Source of the DNA: Paractinoplanes atraurantiacus
Lineage (GTDB): Bacteria > Actinomycetota > Actinomycetes > Mycobacteriales > Micromonosporaceae
Reading direction: 5' to 3'
Assembly (NCBI RefSeq): GCF_900215205.1
Contig: NZ_OBDY01000008.1
Span: 186,001 to 250,000 of the forward strand
DNA length: 64,000 nucleotides
The translations under genes and the position numbers were made by a program. Position 1 is the stretch's first letter, and each line of letters starts with the position of its first letter. Of this stretch, positions 33,778 to 41,550 are shown piece by piece. The notes beneath the pieces were generated by a model. The model was given only the letters and a program-made list of their open reading frames with translations, ran no database searches and had not been told where the DNA came from.

Positions 33778-36447
33778 GACCACCGCGCGCAGCTGAGCGC
33801 GGCTGCTGATCTCCAACTTCGGATAGATCTGATAGAGGTACGAGGCGATGGTGCGGCTCGACCGGCGCATGACCGCCCCGATCTGCTTGTTCGTCATGCC
33901 CTGAGCGGCCAGCCGCGCGATCCGCAGCTCCTGCGCAGTGAGCACCTCGGCCGCGTCGACCGCCTCGGCGGCGGTGGCGACCCCGGCCGCCCGGAGCTCG
34001 GCCGCGGCCATGGCGGCCCACGGGTAGGCGGCGGCGCGGTCGAAGAGGAACCGGGCCTCACCCAGTTGTTCGCGGGCCTTGAGGACCAGGCCGCGGCGGC
34101 GCAGCCAGGTTCCGTACGCGAGCAGCGTGCGGCCCAGTTCCAACGGGATCCCGGCTCGCCGGGCGGCTGCGTCCGAGCGCTGGAAGTGCGGTTCGGCCCC
34201 CTCCTCGTCGAGCAGGGCCCGCCCCCGGGCCGCCAGCGCCCGCAGCTGGTCCGAGTTCAGAACGCCGGCCGCCATCTCGATCTCGGCCAGCCTCGCCCGC
34301 GCGACCCCCACGACCTCCGTCCCACCGGTCTGCTCCCAGCCGACGGCGGCCTCGGCCAGGTCGGCGGCGGCGTTCCAGGCGATGACGCGATGGACCTCGG
34401 TGGCGCGCAGGGCGGCGTACGCGTCGGCGAAGCGCCGTTCGCGCAGGGCGAGCAGACCGTCCGCCCAAGCGCCGACGGCCGTGACGAGCGCCGATTGACG
34501 GCCGCGATCCGTGGCCTGGGCCGGGTGAGGCGTGCTCCAGGCCCGGGCCAGGGAAAGGGTCGCGGAGGCCAGGGCGCCCAGCACCGGCAACCCCATCCGG
34601 TCGGCCAGGTCCCGGGCGCGGGAGGCCTGGGCGGCGGCGTCGTTCAGTTGTCCGTTGAGGATCCGGCTCAGCGGGTGCTCGGCCAGCCGGCGGACCTCGT
34701 CGGTGGTGACGGCGCCGGCGTTGGACATGGCGTCGGCCAGCAGGTCCCACGCCTTCGCCGCGGTTGCCGGGTCGTGCAACGTCTCGGCCGTGCGGGCGGC
34801 CGCGATCAAAAAGTGGCGGGTCGGCCGGCGCAGCTCCGGAACGTCGGCCAGGACCCGGTCGCGCAGCGCCCCGAGAATGACCGGAAGTCGCCGATGGGCG
34901 TCGGCCGCTCCGCCGAGCGGGTCCATCCAGCTGCGGCTCATCGCCAGCACGCCGGTCACCAGCGTCGTCGCCTCGGCGCCGTGCAGGGCACAGTCCACGC
35001 TGCGCAGCAGCTCGGCCCGGACGTCGGCGGAGACGTCGTGGGTCCAGGCCATCGAGCCGGCCGCGATGAGCATGCGGGCGGCGGCCTCACGCTCGTAGGG
35101 AGACGAAGGGTCGGTGGCCGCCCGCAGCGTCGCACCGATCGTCTCGGCGGCCGAGCGCTCACCCAGGCCGTCGGTCAGCACCAGGATGGAGCGGGTCAGC
35201 TCGGCCTGGGCCAGCACACCTCGGGAGGGCGACAGCGTGGTCACCTCGCGGATCAGCCGCCACGCCTCGACGTTGCGGCCGCCCTGGCGGGCCAGCTCGG
35301 CCGTGCCGGCCAGGCGGCGGGCACGCTGTTCGGGATGTCCCGAGAGGGCGGCGGCGCGGCGCAGAAACCGCATCGCGTGGCGCAGAGCGTCCTCGCCCGA
35401 GGCGCGGACGGCGGCCGCCTCCAGCTTCTCGGCGGCGGCCTCGTCGGCGTCCACGGTCAGGGCCGAACGGTGCCAGGCGGCCCATCCGGGATCGAGCGTG
35501 CCGGCGGCCAGCGCCTCGTGGGCCACGCCGCGCTCCGACCAGGTGGCCGCGCCCTGGACGGCCGTGCGGAGCAGCGCCTGGCGGAACCGGAGCCGGTCGC
35601 CGTCGACCACGACCAGGCCGGCCCGCTCGGCCGGGTCGAGGTCCTCGGGGCGTAGGCCGGCCCGGGCCGCGGACGACATCAGCTCGCGCAGCGGCTGCTG
35701 CTCGGCGCAGGCCAGCAGGACCAGGAAGCGCCAGGTGGCCGGCGGGAGTCCCACGGTCTCGGCGAGCAGGCTGGCCCGGAGCCGGCGGGTCAGGGGCAGC
35801 GGGCCGCCGTCGTCGCCCTTCTCCAGGAGCACGCCGGCGAACTCGCGCAGGGCCAGCGGGTTGCCCGCGGCCGCCTCGGCGATCCGGTGGCGGGTGGACG
35901 CGGGCAGGGACGGCGCCACCGATGCCAGGAGCTCTTCCGATGCCCGTACGGGCAAAGGGCGCAAGCGGAGCGCCTCGCCCGGCCACGGCAGCGGGAGCCG
36001 CGAAGCGGCGACCAGCAGGATCGGCGCGTCCCGGAGACGGCGGGCGACGAAGTCGAGCGTCCCGGCGGTCAGCTCGTCGAGCCATTGCACGTCGTCGACC
36101 ACGACGGTCACCGGCCGGTCGGCCGCGAGCCGTTCCAGCAGCCGCAGCGTGGCCAGGCCGAGCGAGGGCGGCGGCGCGCCCGCCGGTTCGTCCGGGCCGA
36201 TGCCGAACAGCGCGCACAGCGCCGACCGCAGCGGCGCCGGTAGGCCGGCGACCCGGTCGAGCACCCCGTGCAGCAGTTCGTGCAGGCCGGCCCCCGGCTC
36301 CGCCGGCGAGCAGGGCAGGCCCGAGCAGCGCAGCACCAGATCGCCGCGTTCGCCCGCGCCGGCGGCGACGCGATCGAGCACGGTCGTCTTGCCCGAGCCC
36401 GCGTCCCCGCTGACCGTCACCGTCCCCGAGGTTGCGCCGATCATCAT
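33760..36447 (-). CDS. LAL-type LuxR regulator, short N-terminus
   Basis: 895 residues. Walker A GDAGSGKT (14-21), Walker B VVVDDVQWLD (~115-124), a helical middle and a C-terminal LuxR helix-turn-helix (~830-890, MTNKQIGAVMRRSSRTIASY). Compared with the three other LAL proteins it lacks the ~20 residues (LVGRDAEL-like) before Walker A. An in-frame TGA two codons upstream fixes the start. It is divergent from another LAL gene at 36533, with the dyad at 36482-36498 between them, which suggests auto- or cross-regulation. Confidence 0.9.
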   Translation of the reverse strand: MMIGATSGTVTVSGDAGSGKTTVLDRVAAGAGERGDLVLRCSGLPCSPAEPGAGLHELLHGVLDRVAGLPAPLRSALCALFGIGPDEPAGAPPPSLGLATLRLLERLAADRPVTVVVDDVQWLDELTAGTLDFVARRLRDAPILLVAASRLPLPWPGEALRLRPLPVRASEELLASVAPSLPASTRHRIAEAAAGNPLALREFAGVLLEKGDDGGPLPLTRRLRASLLAETVGLPPATWRFLVLLACAEQQPLRELMSSAARAGLRPEDLDPAERAGLVVVDGDRLRFRQALLRTAVQGAATWSERGVAHEALAAGTLDPGWAAWHRSALTVDADEAAAEKLEAAAVRASGEDALRHAMRFLRRAAALSGHPEQRARRLAGTAELARQGGRNVEAWRLIREVTTLSPSRGVLAQAELTRSILVLTDGLGERSAAETIGATLRAATDPSSPYEREAAARMLIAAGSMAWTHDVSADVRAELLRSVDCALHGAEATTLVTGVLAMSRSWMDPLGGAADAHRRLPVILGALRDRVLADVPELRRPTRHFLIAAARTAETLHDPATAAKAWDLLADAMSNAGAVTTDEVRRLAEHPLSRILNGQLNDAAAQASRARDLADRMGLPVLGALASATLSLARAWSTPHPAQATDRGRQSALVTAVGAWADGLLALRERRFADAYAALRATEVHRVIAWNAAADLAEAAVGWEQTGGTEVVGVARARLAEIEMAAGVLNSDQLRALAARGRALLDEEGAEPHFQRSDAAARRAGIPLELGRTLLAYGTWLRRRGLVLKAREQLGEARFLFDRAAAYPWAAMAAAELRAAGVATAAEAVDAAEVLTAQELRIARLAAQGMTNKQIGAVMRRSSRTIASYLYQIYPKLEISSRAQLRAVVGDPAP

Positions 36448-36481
36448 GGATCAAGCCTGCTGAGCACCTGGGCAGGCGGGT

Positions 36482-36498
36482 ATAAGTCACGTGACTGA
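36482..36498. promoter_or_regulatory. ATAAGTC-N5-ACTGA site, copy 1
   Basis: Contains the perfect 12-bp palindrome AGTCACGTGACT (36485-36496) between two divergent LAL genes. The same 17-bp pattern with identical spacing recurs at 39867 and 55676. Here it lies about 34 nt before the minus-strand start and 35 nt before the plus-strand start. Likely a shared regulator-binding site or promoter element. Confidence 0.6.
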
Positions 36499-36532
36499 AG
36501 GGCGCGAACGGATCCGTGCCTAGGCTCGGCCC

Positions 36533-39190
36533 ATGATCGGACGTTCGGCCGAGCTGCGCGCCGTGCTGGCCGCGCTCGAACAGGCACAAGGCGTCGTCGT
36601 CGAGGGCGGCGCCGGCATCGGCAAGACCACTGTGGTGGACGCGGCGGTGCGGGAGGCACGGGCGCGCGGCATGCGGATCCTGCGGTGCACCGGCGTCGAG
36701 AGCGTGGCCGTGTTCGGCTACTCCGGCCTCCAGGAGCTTCTGCCACCGGCGCCGGCCGGCCTTCCCCCGCGCCGGCGCGACGCGCTGCTGGTCGCGCTCG
36801 GGCTGGCCGACGGGCCCGCCCCTGATCCGTTGCTGGTCAGCCTGGCGACTCTCGACGTGCTGGAGGCGGCGGCCGCGGAGCAGCCCGTGCTTGTCGTGGC
36901 CGACGACGCGCAGTGGCTCGACCCGTCCAGCCTGGCGGCCCTCGAATTCGTCGTGTCCCGGCCCCACGGCGCGCCGATCGCCCTGCTGGCGGCGGTGCGC
37001 ACCGGCGGCTCCGCCTTCGCCGGCCCGGACCTGCGCCGCGTCCGGCTCGACGCGCTGACCCGGGACGAGGCCGTGGAGCTGCTGGCCGACGCCGCGCCCG
37101 GCCTGCCGCCGGAGTCGCGTGACCTGGTGCTCGCCGAGGCCGGGGGGAATCCTCTGGCACTGCGCGAGTTCGCCGCCGAGGCGCGGCACCCCGGCGTCTC
37201 CGGGCCGCTGCCCGTCACCCGCCGGATCGAGCAGGCCTTCCTCGGCGACCTGTCCGCCCTGCCCGAGCGGAGCCGCCGGCTGCTGCTGCTGGCGGCGGCG
37301 GGCGGGTCGATCGCGGAGACCCTCGCGGCCGGGGCGCTCGACGGCGCCGGACCGGCCGACCTCGAACCGCTGGAGCACAACCGGCTCATCGTGGTGGACC
37401 GGGGACGCCTGGAGTTCACCCATCCACTGGTGCGTTCGGCGGTGTACGGGGCGGCTTCGCTCTCCGCGCGTGTGTCGGCCCACCGCGCCCTGGCCGAGGT
37501 CGTCACCGACCCGGTCCGGGCCGCCTGGCACCGGGCCTCGGCCACGCCCGGACTCGACGAGCAGGTCGCCGGGGAGCTGACCGCGGCGGCCGAGGTGGCG
37601 CGGAGCCGGGGCGCGCTGCGCGAGGCGGTGGAGGCTCTGCGCCGCGCCGCCGCGCTCTCCCCGGCCGTCGCGGGTCGCGCCCACCGGCTCGCCCTCGCCG
37701 CCGAACTGGCTCGCCAGGCGGGCATGCCGGTGTTGTGCCAGTCGCTGCTGCACCAGGCCGTTCCGCTGGCCGAGGCGCCGTCCGACGCCGCCAACCTGGC
37801 CTCCACCGAGCTGCTGCTCGGCATCGAATACGGCACGCCGGTGCGCGGCGCCGAACAAGTCATCGGGCTAGCCACCCGGATGCGCGGCGACCACCTCTCG
37901 CGGATCCGGGTGCTGAACACGGCCATCGGGCGCGCGTGGGGTTTCGCCCACGACCCGGAGACCATGGCCCGGCTGCAGCGGGCCGTGACCGACCTCGTCG
38001 ACGAGGGGCCCTGGCAGCGCGAGATCGGGCTGGCCCTGAGCGATCCCGTCGGCCAGGCGCCGTCCGTGCGGCCGCGGCTGCCCGCGCTGCTGCGGCAGGC
38101 CATCGACTTCGCCTTCGTCGATTGCCGCGAACGGTCCATGGGCACCAGCCGGAGCCTGTCCATCTTCGTCTGCGCGGCCGAGGCGCTGCAGGACCTCGAC
38201 ACCGCCGGCGAATGCTGGGAACACTTCACGCGATGGCACCACGCGGCCGGAACGCTGGCCGACGAGGCGTTCGGGCTGCAGGGACAGGCACTCAACCGTT
38301 TACTCCGGGGCGACGTGGGCGGCGGTCTGGCCGACGCCGAGCGGGCGCTGGCGCTGGCCGACGGCAACGGGCTCGTGCGCATCGCCGGGCAGGCGGCCGC
38401 GATCGCCGCGCTCGGGCACACGGTGCGCGGGGAGACGGCCGACGCGAGGCGGCGGCTCGCCGACAGCCTGAGGTTCAACGAGAACAAGTCGTACGCGCTG
38501 ATCACCGCGCGGGCCCACTGGGCGGCCGGGCTCCTGGCCGCGGCCGAGGGCCGGCACGCGCAGGCCTGGCGGGAGCTGGCCGAGGTGGCCGCTCATCCGG
38601 CGACGGGGTTGTGGGCGCTGGCCGACCTGGTCGAGGCGGGCGTGCGCAGCGGGCACACGGCGCAGGTCGAGGCCGTGGTCGTGGCGGCCGAGGAGCAGGC
38701 GGCGGCGTTCGGTTCGGCCCATCTGTGGGCGATAGTTCATCGCGCCAGGGCCGTTCTGAGCTCGCGCGAGGAGTTCTACCTGCGGTCGTTGGCGAACGCC
38801 GAGGAGGCGGGGAACGCTTTGGAGCGAGCGCGGACGCAGTTGGCGTACGCGGAATGGCTGCGCCGCAAGCGCCGCATCGTCGACGCCCGCGAGCCGCTGG
38901 AGGCGGCGCTGGCCGAGTTCCGCCGGGTGGGCGCCGCGCGACTGGCCGAGCGGGCCGAGCGCGAGCTGCTGGCCACCGGGGCCGCGCCGGCCCGTACGGC
39001 CGAGGAGAGCCGTTTGCGGTTGACCCCGCAGGAGCTGCGGATCGTCGAGCTGGCCGCGGAAGGGCTGAGCAACAAGGAGATCGGCGATCAGCTGAGCCTG
39101 TCGCCGCGGACCGTGGCGACCCACCTCTACAAGGCGTTCCCGAAGCTGGGCGTGAGGAACCGCGCCCAGCTCTCTCAGATGACCCCGTAG
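36533..39190 (+). CDS. LAL-type LuxR regulator
   Basis: 885 residues. MIGRSAELRAVL, Walker A GGAGIGKT (25-32), Walker B VVADDAQWLD (~120-130), TPR-like helices, then a LuxR helix-turn-helix near 830-885 (LSNKEIGDQLSLSPRTVATH). It acts as an ATP-dependent transcriptional activator; the effector is unknown. The gene is divergent from the LAL gene at 33760-36447 across a perfect palindrome. Its end overlaps the convergent orphan LuxR gene by 16 bp. Confidence 0.92.
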   Translation: MIGRSAELRAVLAALEQAQGVVVEGGAGIGKTTVVDAAVREARARGMRILRCTGVESVAVFGYSGLQELLPPAPAGLPPRRRDALLVALGLADGPAPDPLLVSLATLDVLEAAAAEQPVLVVADDAQWLDPSSLAALEFVVSRPHGAPIALLAAVRTGGSAFAGPDLRRVRLDALTRDEAVELLADAAPGLPPESRDLVLAEAGGNPLALREFAAEARHPGVSGPLPVTRRIEQAFLGDLSALPERSRRLLLLAAAGGSIAETLAAGALDGAGPADLEPLEHNRLIVVDRGRLEFTHPLVRSAVYGAASLSARVSAHRALAEVVTDPVRAAWHRASATPGLDEQVAGELTAAAEVARSRGALREAVEALRRAAALSPAVAGRAHRLALAAELARQAGMPVLCQSLLHQAVPLAEAPSDAANLASTELLLGIEYGTPVRGAEQVIGLATRMRGDHLSRIRVLNTAIGRAWGFAHDPETMARLQRAVTDLVDEGPWQREIGLALSDPVGQAPSVRPRLPALLRQAIDFAFVDCRERSMGTSRSLSIFVCAAEALQDLDTAGECWEHFTRWHHAAGTLADEAFGLQGQALNRLLRGDVGGGLADAERALALADGNGLVRIAGQAAAIAALGHTVRGETADARRRLADSLRFNENKSYALITARAHWAAGLLAAAEGRHAQAWRELAEVAAHPATGLWALADLVEAGVRSGHTAQVEAVVVAAEEQAAAFGSAHLWAIVHRARAVLSSREEFYLRSLANAEEAGNALERARTQLAYAEWLRRKRRIVDAREPLEAALAEFRRVGAARLAERAERELLATGAAPARTAEESRLRLTPQELRIVELAAEGLSNKEIGDQLSLSPRTVATHLYKAFPKLGVRNRAQLSQMTP

Positions 39191-39810
39191 CGCATGGCGT
39201 GGGCGATGATGTGCGACCGGTTTCGCAGCCCGAGGCGCCGGGTGATGGTGTGGATGACGCCCTTGACCGTGCGCTCCGAGTAGCAGAGCTTGGCGGCGAT
39301 CTCGGTGGTCTCCAGGCCCTCGGCCATGAGCCGGATCACCTCGATCTCCCGTGGTGTGAGGCCGGCCGCGTTCAGGCCGGCCTCGTCGAGCACGCGCTGC
39401 TGGAGGTCGCGCAGGTGCTTGAGCAGGTCGCCGACGAGCGGGGGCGGCATCACCCCGTCGCCGGCGGCGACCGCGGCCACGGCGCGGGTCAGCCGCTCGG
39501 CGGTCACCGCGGCCCGCGGCAGCACCGAGTGCACCCGGCACTCGACGGCGAGGAGCAGCTCGGAGTCGTTGATCTCGTCGAGCACCAGCACGACCGGCCG
39601 GCGGGTGGCGGCGGCCGAGCGCCGCAGCGCCGCCACGACCCGGGCGTCGAGCCGGTCGGCGGCGAAGACCAGGACGTCGCCGCCGGCCTCGTCGGGGCCG
39701 AGCACCCGCACCTCCGGCCGGTCGGCCAGCAGCACGGTCAGTCCGGCCAGGGTGAGCGAGTCGGTTGCCTGCACCGACACGTCGAGCGTGGTGACCAGAG
39801 CCTGGGTCAT
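39175..39810 (-). CDS. Orphan LuxR/NarL-type regulator with a degenerate receiver
   Basis: 211 residues. The C-terminal LuxR helix-turn-helix is clear (LTPREIEVIRLMAEGLETTE, SERTVKGVIHTITRRLGLRN). The N-terminal half has receiver-like spacing, but the strand that should carry the phospho-acceptor reads GGDVLVFAADRLD, and the acidic pocket at the N-terminus is absent. Phosphorylation control is therefore doubtful. GAAGGAGG precedes ATG 39810. A copy of the ATAAGTC-N5-ACTGA site lies 57 nt upstream of the start. No sensor kinase is adjacent. Confidence 0.85.
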   Translation of the reverse strand: MTQALVTTLDVSVQATDSLTLAGLTVLLADRPEVRVLGPDEAGGDVLVFAADRLDARVVAALRRSAAATRRPVVLVLDEINDSELLLAVECRVHSVLPRAAVTAERLTRAVAAVAAGDGVMPPPLVGDLLKHLRDLQQRVLDEAGLNAAGLTPREIEVIRLMAEGLETTEIAAKLCYSERTVKGVIHTITRRLGLRNRSHIIAHAMRYGVI

Positions 39811-39866
39811 GAGGGCCTCCTTCGCGGCTTGCTCCGGCAACAGTGCCGCGCGCGCCCGGCGGAGGC

Positions 39867-39883
39867 ATAAGTCGAATCACTGA
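39867..39883. promoter_or_regulatory. ATAAGTC-N5-ACTGA site, copy 2
   Basis: ATAAGTC-GAATC-ACTGA upstream of the minus-strand orphan LuxR gene, overlapping the last codons of the CNBD/reductase gene. It has the same spacing as the copies at 36482 and 55676; dyad symmetry is weaker here (AGT-N6-ACT). Confidence 0.55.
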
Positions 39884-41484
39884 AGGTCGGCGAGAGCTCC
39901 GTGTACGGACCGGACCGCGGCCGATCCCTCGCCCACGGCCGCCGCCACCCTCTTGAGCGACCCCTGGCGTACGTCTCCGACAGCGAAGACGCGGGGGATG
40001 GAGGTGGCGAACACCGCGTCCGTACAAATAAATCCGTCTTTGTCGGTTTTGATCTCGCTCAACCACTCGGTCGCCGCGGTAGCGCCGATGAAGCTGAACA
40101 CGCCGCGGCACTCCAGGGGCTCATCCCGCCCGGTGAGCATCAAGCTCTCGACCCTCGAGTCGCCGCCTAGGCCAGAAATTTCGGTACTTGTGAGGACGGT
40201 GATCCGCGGATCGGCGAGGATCCGCTCGACCAGATAGGAGGACATCTTCGCGTAGAGATCAGGACCGCGGACGATCAGCGTCACGTGGCTCGCGTAACGC
40301 GCCAGGTGCAAGGACGCCTGCCCGGCCGAATTGGCGCCGCCGACCACCGCGACCGGCTCGCCGGCCACACCCTGGGCCTCCAGGTCGGTCGCCGCGTGAT
40401 AGATGCCGTTGCCGACGAAGTGGTCCCAGCGGTCGATGGGCAGCGACCGATAGGCGGCCCCGGTCGCGATGATGACCGCCCGGGCCGGGATCTCGGTGCC
40501 GTCGTTCAGCACCAGCACGTGCTCCTTGTCGCCGGTGCGCAGCGCCGACACCCCGCACGGCGTCGCGATCTCGGCCCCGAACTTCAGCGCCTGCACCGCC
40601 GCCCGCGTGGTCAGGTCGAGCCCGCTCAGCCCGAACGGAAAGCCCAGATAGTTCTCGATCCGGGCGCTGGTGGCCGCCTGCCCGCCGGTGGCCACCATGT
40701 CGAGCAGCAGCGTGCCCAGCCCTTCCGAAGCCCCGTAGACGGCCGCGGCCAGCCCGGCCGGTCCCGCGCCGACGATCGCCAGGTCGACCGTGCCCCGGCC
40801 GATGCTGCTGTAGGTCAGCCCCAGCCGCTCGCTGATCTCGCCCGGCGTCACCCGGCGCATCACACCACCGGGCGTCAGCGCCACCGGCAGATCCTCGGGC
40901 GACAAACCCGCTTCCTCCAGTACGGCGTGGGCCTCGCCGGACGCGGCGTCGAGCCACAGGTGGGGCAGCCCCTGCCGGGACAGGAACACCCGCAGGGCCA
41001 GCCCGTCGCCCGAGCGCGGATCGCCGACGATCGTGGTGGACTGCTCGGCACCGAGCCGCAGCAGCCGGCGCCGGGCCAGGAAGGCGCGCAGGAACAGGTC
41101 GCCGAGGTCGGTCTGCTGCGCCATCAGCCGCCGGAAAGAGGCCTGGTCGATCATCCGCACCGTGCCCGTCTCGACCACGGTGACCGCCTGGTTGCGGGTC
41201 TGGCTGGTGAGCAGGCTCAGCTCACCGGCGAAACCGCCCGGCCCGTACGTGTAGAGGCCGTCCCACAGGGTGGCGCTCTCGCAGACGATGAGGTCGCAGT
41301 TCGCCTCGCCCTCCTCGTAGAGGCGCGTCCCGGCGGTCACGGTCACCTCGGTGCCGTACGCGGCGGCGCGCGCCCGCTGGTCGGCGTCGAGCCGGGCGGT
41401 GGCGGCGGCGGGCAGATCCTCGATCTCGGGGAAAGACGTCCTGTTCACCCGGCAACCGTTACAGCAGCCGGTGGCCTCCGTCAC
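39877..41484 (-). CDS. cNMP-binding domain fused to a thioredoxin-reductase-like flavoprotein
   Basis: 535 residues. Residues ~35-150 are a cyclic-nucleotide-binding-type domain (TRLYEEGEANCDLIVC, GPGGFAGELSLLTSQ). From ~230 comes a thioredoxin-reductase-like flavoprotein: FAD motif LAIVGAGPAGLAAAVYGAS, ATGGQAATSARIENYLGF, NADPH motif VAVVGGANSAGQAS and C-terminal FAVGDVRQGSLKRVAAAVGE. Where thioredoxin reductases carry CxxC, this protein reads GIYHAATDLEAQG with no cysteine. Disulfide reduction is therefore unlikely; it may oxidise NAD(P)H under ligand control. GTG 41484 is used; GTG 41448 is a plausible alternative. Confidence 0.87.
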   Translation of the reverse strand: MTEATGCCNGCRVNRTSFPEIEDLPAAATARLDADQRARAAAYGTEVTVTAGTRLYEEGEANCDLIVCESATLWDGLYTYGPGGFAGELSLLTSQTRNQAVTVVETGTVRMIDQASFRRLMAQQTDLGDLFLRAFLARRRLLRLGAEQSTTIVGDPRSGDGLALRVFLSRQGLPHLWLDAASGEAHAVLEEAGLSPEDLPVALTPGGVMRRVTPGEISERLGLTYSSIGRGTVDLAIVGAGPAGLAAAVYGASEGLGTLLLDMVATGGQAATSARIENYLGFPFGLSGLDLTTRAAVQALKFGAEIATPCGVSALRTGDKEHVLVLNDGTEIPARAVIIATGAAYRSLPIDRWDHFVGNGIYHAATDLEAQGVAGEPVAVVGGANSAGQASLHLARYASHVTLIVRGPDLYAKMSSYLVERILADPRITVLTSTEISGLGGDSRVESLMLTGRDEPLECRGVFSFIGATAATEWLSEIKTDKDGFICTDAVFATSIPRVFAVGDVRQGSLKRVAAAVGEGSAAVRSVHGALADLQ

Positions 41485-41537
41485 CCCTGTGGGGTTTCCG
41501 GCGTCACACGGGCAACGTCACTTGCCCGCACCGCCGC

Positions 41538-41543
41538 TAAGCT
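41538..41543 (+). promoter_or_regulatory. Possible -10 box of a leaderless LAL gene
   Basis: TAAGCT matches TANNNT and ends 7 nt before the GTG at 41551, which has no Shine-Dalgarno. No convincing -35 box is seen. Confidence 0.35.
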
Positions 41544-41550
41544 CGATCTT

